A stretch of 64,000 nucleotides of DNA from Belliella alkalica. GTDB taxonomy: Bacteria; Bacteroidota; Bacteroidia; Cytophagales; Cyclobacteriaceae. Shown here piece by piece: positions 54,089 through 63,518 of this stretch. Location of the stretch: the NCBI RefSeq assembly GCF_022549785.1, contig NZ_JAKZGO010000016.1, forward strand, positions 36,227-100,226, read 5' to 3'. The notes under the pieces are model-generated. The model did no database searches and was not told the origin of the DNA. It saw only the letters and a program-made list of their open reading frames with translations. The position numbers and the translations under genes were made by a program. Numbering within the stretch: position 1 is the first letter of the stretch; each line of letters begins with the position of its first letter.

Positions 54089-55735
54089 CTACAATGAAAC
54101 CCCTCTTTTCCAAGGAATAAAATCATCCTGATCTAGGAGTTGGGCTTTGGATTTGATCTCTCCACTGGCTACTTTGATGATGTACTCGAGCATTTCTTCT
54201 CCCATTTCAGGGATAGTTTTATCTCCAGAGATAATTCCACCCGTATCTACATCTATAATGTCTGGCATTCTATTGGCCAATTTTGTATTGGAGGAAACTT
54301 TGATCACTGGAGTGATAGGATTTCCAGTAGGTGTGCCTAGTCCTGTTGTGAATAGGATGATATTGGCACCCGAACCAGCCATTGCTGTAGTGCTTTCTAC
54401 GTCATTTCCTGGAGTACACAAAAGATTTAGACCTGGTTTGGTAACATATTCTGCATAATCAAGTACATCTACCACAGGAGAAGTGCCACCTTTTTTGGCT
54501 GCTCCCGAAGATTTCATGGCATCTGTGATCAGACCATCTTTGATATTTCCAGGAGAAGGATTCATATCAAATCCTGAACCTACTGCCTCGGCAGAAGCGG
54601 CATAATCCACCATCAGTTTGCTGAATTTTGATGCAATTTCATTGTTTACACATCTGTTGATCAATTCTTGTTCGACACCACAGAGCTCAGGGAATTCTGA
54701 AAGGATTGATTTCCCTCCCAAAGCTACAATCAAATCAGATACATGGCCAACGGCTGGGTTTGCCGAAATACCCGAAAAACCATCAGAACCACCGCATTCC
54801 AAACCAATTGTCAGTTTGCTTAATGGAGCTTCCTGCCTCTCTTGCTGGTCTGCTTCGGCCATTGCAATGAAAGTTTGCTTGATTGCTTGAGAAAGCAAGT
54901 TGTTTTCGGTGCCTTCTCTCTGTTGTTCCAGAAGGATCACTGGCTTATCCAAATTTGGGTTTATTCTAGCAAGTCTTTCTTGGAGTATTGCTGGCTGTGC
55001 ATTTTGGCATCCTAAACTCAAAATAGTAGCTCCTGCAACATTTGGATTATTGATGTATCCTGCCAAAAGTGCACAGAGCATATCAGAGTCCTGCCTGATT
55101 CCACCACAACCGCCTTGATGGGTCAAAAATTTTATACCATCGATGTTTTTGAACAGTTTTGGTTCTCTTTCTTGGATGATTTCATCCACCACCAATGTCT
55201 CAATCTGTTCTTTTTTTCCTGATTTGTACAATTCCGCCATTTGTTGCACAAGATTTTTGAATGGATTTGGTTTGCCAAAACCAAGCTCATCAATAAATGC
55301 TTGCTTGATGACTTCCACGTTTCTGTTTTCACAAAATACAAGTGGTACCACTATCCAATAATTGGCAGTCCCGACCTGACCATCTTTGCGATGGAAGCCT
55401 TTGAAAGTACGTCCTTCAAACCTGCTAAAATCAGGTTTGGTCCATCCTGTTGTTTCAGTCTTTTCGCTGAAGGAATTGGCTTCATGCTTCACATTGGCAG
55501 TAGTAAGGACTCCACCTTCAGGAATGATTGATACAGCTTTGCCTACTACGGATCCATACATATAGACATAATCCCCTTCCTCTAATTTGCTCAAAGCAAA
55601 CTTATGTTTGGCTGGGATACTTTCTTTTAAAGTGATAGATTTACCTTCAAATTCTATTACATCACCAAGTGTCAAGTCGGTAAGTGCGACAAGTACATTG
55701 TCTTGTGGATGAATTTGTAAAAACTTATGGTTCAT
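54089..55735 (-). CDS. uxaA: Altronate dehydratase
   Basis: 548 residues. Removes water from D-altronate to give 2-keto-3-deoxygluconate (KDG) in the galacturonate pathway, cytosolic. The N-terminal SAF domain (about 1-75: FLQIHPQDNVLVALTDLTLG, AKHKFALSKLEEGDYVYMYG) is followed by the large UxaA catalytic domain with THQGGCGGIRQDSD, IGLECGGSDGFSGISANPAV and LLCTPGNDVESTTAMAGSGA, whose Cys and acidic residues would bind the metal. Fused N- and C-domains as in E. coli UxaA. Divergent from kdgK, whose enzyme takes the product. A LacI-type operator sits 16 bp upstream of its start. Confidence 0.93.
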   Translation of the reverse strand: MNHKFLQIHPQDNVLVALTDLTLGDVIEFEGKSITLKESIPAKHKFALSKLEEGDYVYMYGSVVGKAVSIIPEGGVLTTANVKHEANSFSEKTETTGWTKPDFSRFEGRTFKGFHRKDGQVGTANYWIVVPLVFCENRNVEVIKQAFIDELGFGKPNPFKNLVQQMAELYKSGKKEQIETLVVDEIIQEREPKLFKNIDGIKFLTHQGGCGGIRQDSDMLCALLAGYINNPNVAGATILSLGCQNAQPAILQERLARINPNLDKPVILLEQQREGTENNLLSQAIKQTFIAMAEADQQERQEAPLSKLTIGLECGGSDGFSGISANPAVGHVSDLIVALGGKSILSEFPELCGVEQELINRCVNNEIASKFSKLMVDYAASAEAVGSGFDMNPSPGNIKDGLITDAMKSSGAAKKGGTSPVVDVLDYAEYVTKPGLNLLCTPGNDVESTTAMAGSGANIILFTTGLGTPTGNPITPVIKVSSNTKLANRMPDIIDVDTGGIISGDKTIPEMGEEMLEYIIKVASGEIKSKAQLLDQDDFIPWKRGVSL

Positions 55736-55751
55736 TGATTATTTTGTTTAT

Positions 55752-55773
55752 ATTGCGCAATCGATTGCACAAT
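55752..55773. promoter_or_regulatory. LacI/GntR-type palindromic operator between uxaA and kdgK
   Basis: 22-bp near-perfect palindrome with half-sites ATTGCGCAATC and GATTGCACAAT (one pair off), centred on CG as in LacI-family operators. It lies in the 105-bp divergent promoter, 16 bp before the uxaA start and 67 bp before kdgK, so one repressor could control both. The regulator gene is not in the window. Confidence 0.75.
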
Positions 55774-55840
55774 TTAGGCAAAAGAATTTCAAAAAAGAAA
55801 ATATAAGCCATTAATTTACCATTGGAAATAAATTTACAAA

Positions 55841-56836
55841 ATGACTAAAAAGGTAATTACACTGGGGGAAGTGATGATGCGCCTCAGTACACCAGGAAAT
55901 GAGCGTTTTTTGCAAGCTGACCAATTTCAAATCGTCTATGGGGGAGCAGAGGCCAATGTGTCTGTATCCCTAGCCCAATGGGGTGTTGATGCATATCATG
56001 TGACCGCTTTTCCTGATCATGATTTGGGAAAAGCTGCAACCAACTACCTGAGACAGGTAGGGGTAGGAATTGATTACATTTATACAGCCGAAGGAAGAAT
56101 GGGTCTTTATTTTCTCGAAAATGGCGCCATGCAAAGAGCTTCAAAAATAGTTTATGACCGTTTTGATTCTGCTTTTGCGAATTTTGATGGGGCAGAAATT
56201 AATTGGGATCAGGTATTTGATGGAGCTGATTGGTTTCATTGGACAGGAATTACACCTGCACTTTCACAGAAAGCTGCAGATCTTACCTTGAAGGCTTTGG
56301 AAGCTGCCAGCAAAAGGGGGATGATGGTAAGCGGGGATATCAATTATAGAAGAAACCTTTGGCAGTATGGCAAAGGTCCTCTTGATGTTATGCCTGAGTT
56401 GATCAAACACACACAAGTCATTGTTGCTGGATTGGCTGATTTTGAAAATTGTATGGGAATCAAAGCAGAGGATTACTTGGCAGCTTGTGAAAAAGCGAAG
56501 GCTGATTTTCCTCAAATCAAATATATAACTACAACAGAGAGAAATTCGATTTCAGCATCAGTGAATGAATTATATGCAGTGCTTTGGGATGGGGAGAATT
56601 TGTTGACTTCACAAATTTACGAAATGTCGCATATTGTAGATAGAGTAGGTGGCGGGGATGCGTATATGGCAGGATTGATCTATGGATTGCTCCATCTTTC
56701 TGATGAAGAAGCTTTGGAGTTTGGAGTAGCAGCATCCGTGTTGAAGCACAGCATCCCTGGAGATGCCAATCTGGTAAGCCTAGCCGAAGTCAAATCACTC
56801 GTGAAAGGTGAAAATGTTGGAAAACTGCTGAGGTAG
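55841..56836 (+). CDS. kdgK: 2-keto-3-deoxygluconate kinase (PfkB family)
   Basis: 331 residues. Phosphorylates KDG to KDPG. PfkB features: N-terminal GEVMMRLSTPGNERF, sugar-binding VYGGAEANVSVSLAQWG, and the C-terminal signature DRVGGGDAYMAGLIYG with catalytic D273. The usual GAGD is GGGD here, which is common in KdgK. Its placement between altronate dehydratase and KDPG aldolase supports the specificity. Confidence 0.93.
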   Translation: MTKKVITLGEVMMRLSTPGNERFLQADQFQIVYGGAEANVSVSLAQWGVDAYHVTAFPDHDLGKAATNYLRQVGVGIDYIYTAEGRMGLYFLENGAMQRASKIVYDRFDSAFANFDGAEINWDQVFDGADWFHWTGITPALSQKAADLTLKALEAASKRGMMVSGDINYRRNLWQYGKGPLDVMPELIKHTQVIVAGLADFENCMGIKAEDYLAACEKAKADFPQIKYITTTERNSISASVNELYAVLWDGENLLTSQIYEMSHIVDRVGGGDAYMAGLIYGLLHLSDEEALEFGVAASVLKHSIPGDANLVSLAEVKSLVKGENVGKLLR

Positions 56837-56840
56837 GAAA

Positions 56841-56911
56841 GGATGAATTAGGAAGGATGAAGGAGGAATTAGGAAGGGTGAATTAGGAAGGATGAAGGAG
56901 GAATTAGAAAG
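56841..56911. repeat. Tandem repeat of about 36 bp, two units
   Basis: The unit GATGAATTAGGAAGGATGAA plus GGAGGAATTAGGAAG recurs directly (56841-56876, 56877-56911) with few changes, 4 bp after the kdgK stop. A-G-rich on the plus strand. Confidence 0.7.
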
Positions 56912-56989
56912 GGTGAAAGAGCAGTGCCAACCTTAAAACATTCCAACTTTCAAACCTTATAATCCTCCACGGCGGACAAGCATTTACAA

Positions 56990-57095
56990 CAATTTACCAA
57001 TCTTGTAATTTTCAAATCTTTCAATCTTCAAATCTTACAATACCAAAATCTTCCCGATAGCTATCTGGACTAAAATCTACAATCATAAATCTACA
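56990..57095. repeat. Low-complexity patch with AATCTACAAT/AATCTTCAAT repeats
   Basis: Irregular repeats of CAAATCTTTCAATCTTC and AATCTACAATCATAAATC, about 9-10 bases per unit, with a degenerate palindrome TCCCGATAGCTATCTGGA at 57053-57070. It ends at the eda ATG, so it forms the eda leader. Confidence 0.6.
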
Positions 57096-57101
57096 ATACA
57101 A

Positions 57102-57761
57102 ATGAACCAACACAACACCATCCTTCAAGCCATGACAGACACAGGAATGATCCCTGTATTCAACCATAAGGACATTGAAGTTTCCAAATCAGTTTTGAAA
57201 TCGGCCTATGAGGCAGGAGTAAGAGTTTTTGAGTTTACCAATAGAGAAGAAAATGCTTTTGAAGTATTCAAGGCCTTAAAAATATACAGTGAGCAATTTG
57301 AAGGTCTGTACTTGGGTATTGGGACGATATTTACGGTATCCGATGCGCAAAGATTCAATTTTGCAGGAGCAGATTTTATAGTTTCTCCAGCACTGATCCC
57401 GGAGGTGGCGCATTTCTGTAATATGAAAGGAATGCTTTGGGTACCTGGATGTGCTACGGTATCAGAAGTATTTCAGGCTAAAAGTTATGGTGCCAAACTA
57501 GTCAAAGCTTTTCCGGGGAACCTTCTAGGAGCGGGATTTATAAAAGCTGTAAAATCAATCATGCCAGCTGTGAAAATGATGCCTACGGGTGGTGTGGAAC
57601 CAACAGAAGAAAATTTGTCAGAATGGTTTGCTTCTGGAGTTCATTGCGTAGGTATGGGCTCCCAACTTTTTGATAAAAAAATAATAGAATCGGGACAGTA
57701 CGAGATACTTCAGGAAAAAATAAATGCTACAATTGCATTGATTAAAACCATTAGATCATAA
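57102..57761 (+). CDS. eda: KDPG (2-keto-3-deoxy-6-phosphogluconate) aldolase
   Basis: 219 residues. Splits KDPG into pyruvate and glyceraldehyde-3-phosphate, the last step of the pathway. Class I aldolase barrel: E44 and R48 in FEFTNR, GIGTIFTV, the Schiff-base lysine K135 in VKAFPGN and the phosphate loop MPTGGV. Slightly longer than the E. coli enzyme. Starts right after a low-complexity leader; 26 bp before dctP, so it probably leads the transporter operon. Confidence 0.93.
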   Translation: MNQHNTILQAMTDTGMIPVFNHKDIEVSKSVLKSAYEAGVRVFEFTNREENAFEVFKALKIYSEQFEGLYLGIGTIFTVSDAQRFNFAGADFIVSPALIPEVAHFCNMKGMLWVPGCATVSEVFQAKSYGAKLVKAFPGNLLGAGFIKAVKSIMPAVKMMPTGGVEPTEENLSEWFASGVHCVGMGSQLFDKKIIESGQYEILQEKINATIALIKTIRS

Positions 57762-57787
57762 CTGATACAACCCAAAATTGCTTTCAA

Positions 57788-58768
57788 ATGAAATTTAGAA
57801 TATTTTACATAATCGCTATTTCATTCTTTTTTCTCTCTGCCTGCAAGGGTCCGGGAGGAGTGAGGGTGATCAAACTTGGACATGGGTTGGGAGTCACCCA
57901 TCCTGTTCATGAAGCAATGGTGTTTTTGGCCGATAGGGTCAAAGAAAAGTCCAATGGCGAAATGATCATCAAAATCTACCCCAACCAACAACTTGGATCT
58001 GAAAGGGAATTGGTGGAACTGTTACAAATTGGGAGCTTGGGAATGACTAAAGTCTCCTCTGCTGTAATGGAAAGTTTTGCTCCAAAGCTTCAAGTATTTA
58101 GCATGCCCTACCTGTTCAAAAATGATGAACATAGGGATCATGTCTTAAAAGGTCCAATAGGAAAACAGCTTTTGCTTGATGGTGAAGATTTTTGGTTGAG
58201 AGGTTTGTGTTATTATGATGCGGGAAAAAGGAGTTTTTATACCAAATCCAAACCTGTTGAATCGCCAGATGATTTGAAAAGTTTGAAAATCCGGGTGATG
58301 GAAAGCAATACGGCTATCAATATGGTCAAGAATTTTGGAGGTTCTCCTACGCCAGTTTCTTATGGAGAGTTATACACAGCACTTCAGCAAGGAATCGTGG
58401 ATGGAGCTGAGAACAATCCCCCAAGTTTGTACACTTCCAGACATTATGAAGTTTGTAAGTTCTATTCTATCAATGAACATACTGCCGTACCGGATATCAT
58501 GATCATCAGTACCAAAGTTTGGAATTTGCTTTCTGACCAAGAAAAGCAATGGCTTCAAGAAGCATCAGATGAATCAGCTGAATTCCAATACAAGATTTGG
58601 GCAGAAGCAGTAGAGGAGTCTTTGGCAGAAATGGAAAAAGCTGGAGTTACGATAGTCTATCCAGAGCAGGATGAATTCAGGGCGTCTGTAGAAAGTATGT
58701 ATGATGATTTGAAAGTGACTCAACCGGAGTTGTACTCAGTTGTAGATCAAATCAGGAAACAACCTTAA
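57788..58768 (+). CDS. dctP: TRAP transporter solute-binding protein (lipoprotein)
   Basis: 326 residues. Lipoprotein signal with Cys in SACKG. DctP-type periplasmic binding fold: LGHGLGVTHPVHEAM, IKIYPNQQLGSERELVE, YYDAGKRSFYTKSKPVESPD, LKIRVMESNTAINMVK with the conserved substrate-anchoring Arg in KIRVMES, and VDGAENNPPSLY. Delivers a sugar acid to the DctQM membrane complex. The gene order suggests uptake of an uronate or aldonate such as galacturonate or glucuronate; not proven. Confidence 0.93.
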   Translation: MKFRIFYIIAISFFFLSACKGPGGVRVIKLGHGLGVTHPVHEAMVFLADRVKEKSNGEMIIKIYPNQQLGSERELVELLQIGSLGMTKVSSAVMESFAPKLQVFSMPYLFKNDEHRDHVLKGPIGKQLLLDGEDFWLRGLCYYDAGKRSFYTKSKPVESPDDLKSLKIRVMESNTAINMVKNFGGSPTPVSYGELYTALQQGIVDGAENNPPSLYTSRHYEVCKFYSINEHTAVPDIMIISTKVWNLLSDQEKQWLQEASDESAEFQYKIWAEAVEESLAEMEKAGVTIVYPEQDEFRASVESMYDDLKVTQPELYSVVDQIRKQP

Positions 58769-58801
58769 ATCAAACCTCAAAACCCAAGACCTATTAGAAA
58801 A

Positions 58802-59290
58802 ATGTTTAGCATAGAATACAAACAGAATTTAGATAAAATCATCTCTTGGCTCCTGATCGTTTTGATGGGGTCGATGGTTTTGAATGTTACTTGGCAGGTT
58901 TTATCAAGATATATTTTTCAAAATCCTTCCTCTTTCACAGATGAGCTTTCACGCTACATGCTGATCTGGCTCGGAATGTTGGGTGCAGCGTACGTAGCTG
59001 GCCAAAATCAACATTTGGCAATAGACATTGTTTTGAGAAAATTGGAAGGAAAAGCGAAGATGAAACTGCAGATCCTAATCAATGTGCTCATCATGGTTTT
59101 TGCGATAACAGCGATGATCCTAGGAGGTAGCAACTTGGTTTATATCACCTATATGTTGGGTCAAAAGTCTGCAACTTTACAGATTCCTTTGGCTTACATC
59201 TACGGGATCATTCCGGCAAGCGGTATTTTGGTGGTTTACTATCAAATAGCTGCAATTTTTCATTTGATCAAAACCCAAAACGACGTTTAA
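58802..59290 (+). CDS. dctQ: TRAP transporter small membrane subunit
   Basis: 162 residues with four membrane helices. Contains WQVLSRYIFQNPSSFTDELS, then RYMLIWLGMLGAAY, the standard DctQ loop pattern. Forms a complex with DctM; the stop codon is 1 bp before the dctM ATG. Confidence 0.92.
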   Translation: MFSIEYKQNLDKIISWLLIVLMGSMVLNVTWQVLSRYIFQNPSSFTDELSRYMLIWLGMLGAAYVAGQNQHLAIDIVLRKLEGKAKMKLQILINVLIMVFAITAMILGGSNLVYITYMLGQKSATLQIPLAYIYGIIPASGILVVYYQIAAIFHLIKTQNDV

Positions 59291-59291
59291 G

Positions 59292-60587
59292 ATGGAGTAT
59301 ATAAGTATAATAATTCTTGTATTGACATTTGTCACATTGATGGCGATAGGAATGCCTGTAGCATGGAGCTTGGGTTTGTCAAGTCTTGTGACCTTGATGG
59401 TTTCGGTGGCTGCTGGTCCATCAGCTACTACCATAGCCCAGAGAATGGGCACAGGGTTGGATAGTTTCTCGTTATTGGCCATTCCATTTTTTGTCTTGGC
59501 AGGTGAAATCATGAATCGGGGAGGAATTGCCAACCGATTGATAGAATTGGCCAAAGCTATTACAGGAAGGCTTCCAGGAGGCTTGCTTTATGTAAACGTA
59601 ATTGCGGCCATGTTATTTGGTGCAATAGCTGGTTCTGCGGCGGCGGCAGCTTCTGCCATTGGTGGGATTTTGGGAAAAAGAATGGAGAATGAAGGTTATC
59701 CAAAAGAGTTGGGTGCAGCTGTAAACATTACTGCTTCGACGACAGGATTGATCATTCCTCCTTCAAACATTTTGATAGTTTACTCTTTGGCATCCGGTGG
59801 AGTTTCGATAGCTGCACTTTTTGTGGCAGGATATGTCCCAGGGATTTTCATTGGTTTATTGTTGATGTTGACAGCAGCAGTATTTGTGAAAAGAAAAAAT
59901 CTTCCAGGAGGTCAAGCGACTACATTAAAAGAATTGACGAGCAAGTTTCTAAGAGCGCTTCCTAGCTTGATGCTATTGGTCGTAGTGATGGGAGGAATTG
60001 TAGGTGGTATTTTTACTGCCACTGAAGCCTCTGCTATTGCAGTGATTTACACTTTGGCGCTTTCATTTTTCTATAGAGAATTGAAATGGAAAGAACTTCC
60101 TTCCATTTTGCTAAAATCTTCTGAGACTACAGCAGTTGTGATGCTTTTGATCGCTACATCCATGAGTATGTCTTGGGTAATGTCAAGTGAAGACATTCCC
60201 CAGTCGATTTCAGAATCCTTGTTGTCTATCAGTGATAATATCTTCGTGATTCTTCTACTGATCAACATCTTGCTTTTATTTGTTGGGATATTCATGGACA
60301 TGACTCCGGCGGTATTGATTTTTACACCGATATTCTTGCCTATAGTTACAGCTTTGGGAATAGATCCTGTGCATTTTGGAATCATCATGATTTTGAATCT
60401 TTGTATTGGTTTGTGTACCCCACCTGTAGGCTCGGTGCTCTTTATAGGAGTGGGTGTCGCCCAGACCAGTATCGAGAAAGTCGTCAAACCTTTGATTCCT
60501 TTCTTTATAGCAATGATATTGGGATTGATCGTGATTACTTTATGGCCTGGTTTGACTTTATGGCTTCCAAGGTTGTTTGGATTATAA
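59292..60587 (+). CDS. dctM: TRAP transporter large membrane subunit
   Basis: 431 residues with about 12 hydrophobic segments. DctM signatures: MPVAWSLGLSSL, PFFVLAGEIMNRGGIANRLI, GAIAGSAAAAASAIGGILGK, IPPSNILIVYSLASGGVSIA, TATEASAIAVIYTLAL and CTPPVGSVLFIGVGV. Sodium-driven sugar-acid import with DctQ and DctP. Terminator hairpin 40 bp downstream. Confidence 0.94.
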   Translation: MEYISIIILVLTFVTLMAIGMPVAWSLGLSSLVTLMVSVAAGPSATTIAQRMGTGLDSFSLLAIPFFVLAGEIMNRGGIANRLIELAKAITGRLPGGLLYVNVIAAMLFGAIAGSAAAAASAIGGILGKRMENEGYPKELGAAVNITASTTGLIIPPSNILIVYSLASGGVSIAALFVAGYVPGIFIGLLLMLTAAVFVKRKNLPGGQATTLKELTSKFLRALPSLMLLVVVMGGIVGGIFTATEASAIAVIYTLALSFFYRELKWKELPSILLKSSETTAVVMLLIATSMSMSWVMSSEDIPQSISESLLSISDNIFVILLLINILLLFVGIFMDMTPAVLIFTPIFLPIVTALGIDPVHFGIIMILNLCIGLCTPPVGSVLFIGVGVAQTSIEKVVKPLIPFFIAMILGLIVITLWPGLTLWLPRLFGL

Positions 60588-60627
60588 GATTTTAATTGTT
60601 GAATTAATGGTTAATAAATGAAATAAG

Positions 60628-60654
60628 AGGCTGGCCGGTGGTCAGCCTTTTTTT
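60628..60654 (+). terminator. Intrinsic terminator of the uronate operon
   Basis: 9-bp stem AGGCTGGCC/GGTCAGCCT with one G-T pair, 3-base loop, then seven T's. Confidence 0.9.
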
Positions 60655-60976
60655 CAGTTTACCATGGATAATCGTTATTTACCTCACTTTTGAGAGCCTT
60701 AGTGTAGCACTCAAGAGTTATTTGATGATTAGTTATCAGTCCATTAATTAATTTAAATAGTTTCTAATATCAATTATTATCGGATTTAAACTAAATCAGG
60801 CATTTATTTAGTAAGTGGCAAAGTTCGGTAAATCCATGTTCATTTTTTATAACCTGTGATTCTCTAGCAAATCCGTTCAATCTCTGTTCTATAATTTCTT
60901 AAGATTTTGGATAAGTATTTTCTTATATTGCATAGATAGTTCAGAAAAACACCTTCCTTTGATCAATGTAAAGCCT
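60655..60976. other. Intergenic region without genes
   Basis: About 320 bp, AT-rich; nothing recognised except the presumed promoter of the following gene. Confidence 0.4.
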
Positions 60977-61363
60977 ATGAAAATTTATGACAAGTACTCT
61001 TATAAGGTTTTGATTTTTTTCTCTGCTCTTCAGGTTGTATTTGGCCTGATTGGGCTATTTACAGATTACCCTAAGTTTACGGCATTTCCACAGATAATAA
61101 TTGGTTTAGCAGGGATCGCGGCAGGACTTTATTCAATCAAAATCCCTTATGTTGAGATAGTGGGAAAGACAATTATCAAACATAGCCTTTTCAAAAAGAA
61201 AATGGATATGGATGAAGTGCAAACTATCGAGAAAATAGATAATGTTCTGATTTTAAAATCTGAGAAATCGAAAATAAAATTACGAAGGACAATGTTAGAT
61301 ACATTGGAAGTTCGGAAGTTTGAGGATTTTATAAAGAATGAAATTTCTGGTCGGGAAGTTTAA
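60977..61363 (+). CDS. Small membrane protein with PH-like domain
   Basis: 128 residues from the ATG at 60977. Two membrane helices (VLIFFSALQVVFGLIGLF, FPQIIIGLAGIAAGLYS) then a short beta-rich segment (VEIVGKTIIKHSLFKKKMDM, VLILKSEKSKIKLRRTML) that resembles a bacterial PH-like/YdbT fold. Function unknown. Confidence 0.6.
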   Translation: MKIYDKYSYKVLIFFSALQVVFGLIGLFTDYPKFTAFPQIIIGLAGIAAGLYSIKIPYVEIVGKTIIKHSLFKKKMDMDEVQTIEKIDNVLILKSEKSKIKLRRTMLDTLEVRKFEDFIKNEISGREV

Positions 61364-61417
61364 GAGCGGGGAAGTCATCAATAAATTTATCATCAATTTT
61401 AGCAATTCAATTCATCT

Positions 61418-62323
61418 ATGAAGCAGTACTTATCAGGTTTATTTATATTGACTTTCATTATTTCTTCTTGTCAAAAAGAAAAGGAATTGCACTATTCGAT
61501 TACAGAGGAAGCGCATTTGGAGGAAGTAGAAAACTGGTATAATAATCGGATAGAATCTTTGAAATCAGAAAATGGTTGGTTGAACTTGATTGGCTTGTAT
61601 TGGTTTGAGCAAGATACCAACAGGCTAGGAACTGAAGAAGGCTTTGAATTATTGGTAGATGGAGAGGGTTTTCCTTTGTTTTTTGGGACATTTGAGAGAG
61701 TAGCTGAGCAAGTGTATTTTGATCCTGAGATAGATGGAATTCAGATTGGAAATGAATCAATTTCAGAAAAATCCTTGGTTTTTGATCCTGAGATGAATTT
61801 CTCACCTACTATTTCCTTTAATCAATTTCGAGCAAATGTATTGCAAAGATCGGACTTGATCGGGTTGAGGTTGAGAGACCTTGAGTCAGAAACGATTCGT
61901 GATTTTCATGGGATTGATAGATTTCCAGTTGACAAAGAATGGAGATTTGAGGCAAAATTCATCCCTTATGAACCTGCCAAAGAGATTCCAATTTCCAATG
62001 TTTTGGGACAAACTTATGCTGCCAAATCAGTAGGGTATTTAAGCTTTGGGTTTGAAGGTAGGGTATATAATATTGATGCTTTGGAAGAAGGAGATCAATT
62101 GTTTTTGATCTTTGCTGACGGCACAAGTGGTGCTGAGACATACGGGGGAGGCCGTTATCTCTATACCCAGAAGGCCGATGAAAATGGCATTGTGATTTTG
62201 GACTTCAATAAAGCTTATAACCCACCTTGTGTTTTCACTCCTTTTGCTACCTGTCCATTGCCACCGCGTCAGAATATTTTGGAGCTTGCGATAGAGGCAG
62301 GGGAGAAGAATTGGGGGAAATAA
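61418..62323 (+). CDS. DUF1684 lipoprotein
   Basis: 301 residues. Lipoprotein signal with Cys in ISSCQ. DUF1684 features: EVENWYNNRIESLKSENGWL, LIGLYWFEQDTNRLG, IPYEPAKEIPI, GAETYGGGRYLY and the C-terminal LDFNKAYNPPCVFTPFATCP block, which carries paired Cys and a Pro-rich turn. Common in Bacteroidota and Actinobacteria; function unknown. Exported to the periplasm or outer membrane. Confidence 0.9.
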   Translation: MKQYLSGLFILTFIISSCQKEKELHYSITEEAHLEEVENWYNNRIESLKSENGWLNLIGLYWFEQDTNRLGTEEGFELLVDGEGFPLFFGTFERVAEQVYFDPEIDGIQIGNESISEKSLVFDPEMNFSPTISFNQFRANVLQRSDLIGLRLRDLESETIRDFHGIDRFPVDKEWRFEAKFIPYEPAKEIPISNVLGQTYAAKSVGYLSFGFEGRVYNIDALEEGDQLFLIFADGTSGAETYGGGRYLYTQKADENGIVILDFNKAYNPPCVFTPFATCPLPPRQNILELAIEAGEKNWGK

Positions 62324-62358
62324 AATGTAGGCTCGCAAAGGTTTGCTGAGGTGCAGAA

Positions 62359-62380
62359 CCTGTCCCGCAGAATTGCGGGA
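62359..62380. repeat. REP-like palindromic repeat, copy 5
   Basis: CCTGTCCCGCAGAATTGCGG plus GA, a shorter version of the 12749 family with a longer stem (TCCCGCA/TGCGGGA). Confidence 0.65.
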
Positions 62381-62589
62381 GAAAGCTACGAGGAATTAGA
62401 GTTGGAAGAAGAGCTTTATTTAAGTAAGTGTAAAGGCATGAATTAGTTTTGTATAGTCTTTATTATCAGTTTTATTTATTTTGAGCAAAACGAATGTATC
62501 CAACTAAATTCATAAAGCTCGTAAGTGCTATAGGTTAAATATTTTTGTATATTAGTTCTTTGTTTTTTGAAGTTAGATTAATTATTGCA

Positions 62590-63518
62590 ATGATTGAATA
62601 TCTCAAAATTGAATTATTTTCAATTTCTAGAAAATTTAGAGAAATGGGAATTAACCCAATTTTTGGATTTCTCTTTTCAACCTTAGTTTTCATATTTGCA
62701 TCATATTCTAATTTTACGCATTTTTATTTTCCTCAATATATTTATTTAGCATCTCTGATTTTTACTTTACAATCAAGAGTGAATTTTGAAAAATCATCTT
62801 TTCTTGAGATGATTTATGGTACAAGTAAAAATATTAAGATTAGATTGGTAGAAAATGGCTTGATATGTTTACCATTTTTTATTGGGGTAGTTTACCATGG
62901 ATATTATCTTGAGTCATTTTTTGTTTTAATTATTCCATTTATATATGCATTTTTTAGATTTGAACTTTTTAGTATAAAAAAAGCTCAACACCTTATTTTA
63001 AATATCCTTTTGAGTTTCAGATAGGATTTAGAAAAAATATTCTGGTATTGATTTCTCTTTATCTATCTGTTTTAGTTATTGATTATTCTTGGCTATATGA
63101 GTTTAGCATTATTTCTTTTTTGGGAATGTTTGCTTTGATATCGACATTCTATTCATCAAATATAGAGGATTCAAGTTATTTGAGAATTGAAGTTAGATCA
63201 GTTCAGGATTTTCTATTTAAGAAAGTTTTGGAATCTTTATTTTTGACATTGTCATTGGTGCTTCCAATGTTTTTGATTATTACTTTGAAACTTGGATTGA
63301 ACATTGAATTTTTAGTTTTTTTGATATTGGGGATGTTATTCATAGGTTTGGTTGTCTTGGCAAAATATGCTTCTTGTCCTCAAGAGATTGGTATCGTGCA
63401 AGGTACTATAGTGGCAATTTCTGTTATATTCTTCCCAATTTCATTAATTACATTTCCAATCTTTTATTATAAGGCTATTTCAAATATTAAGCACCTTTTT
63501 CATTATGATCATTCTTAA
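62590..63518 (+). pseudogene. Frameshifted ABC-2-type membrane permease
   Basis: Two adjoining frames make one polytopic membrane protein. The first (62590-63024) ends with AQHLILNILLSFR and a stop. The next frame, read back before its nominal TTG start at 63048, gives PFEFQIGFRKNILVLISLYL, which continues the first smoothly if one base is missing near 63003-63008. Together about 310 residues with about eight hydrophobic helices. It precedes an ABC ATPase gene with which it overlaps by 14 bp, fitting an exporter permease. The frameshift may be biological or a sequencing error. Confidence 0.6.
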
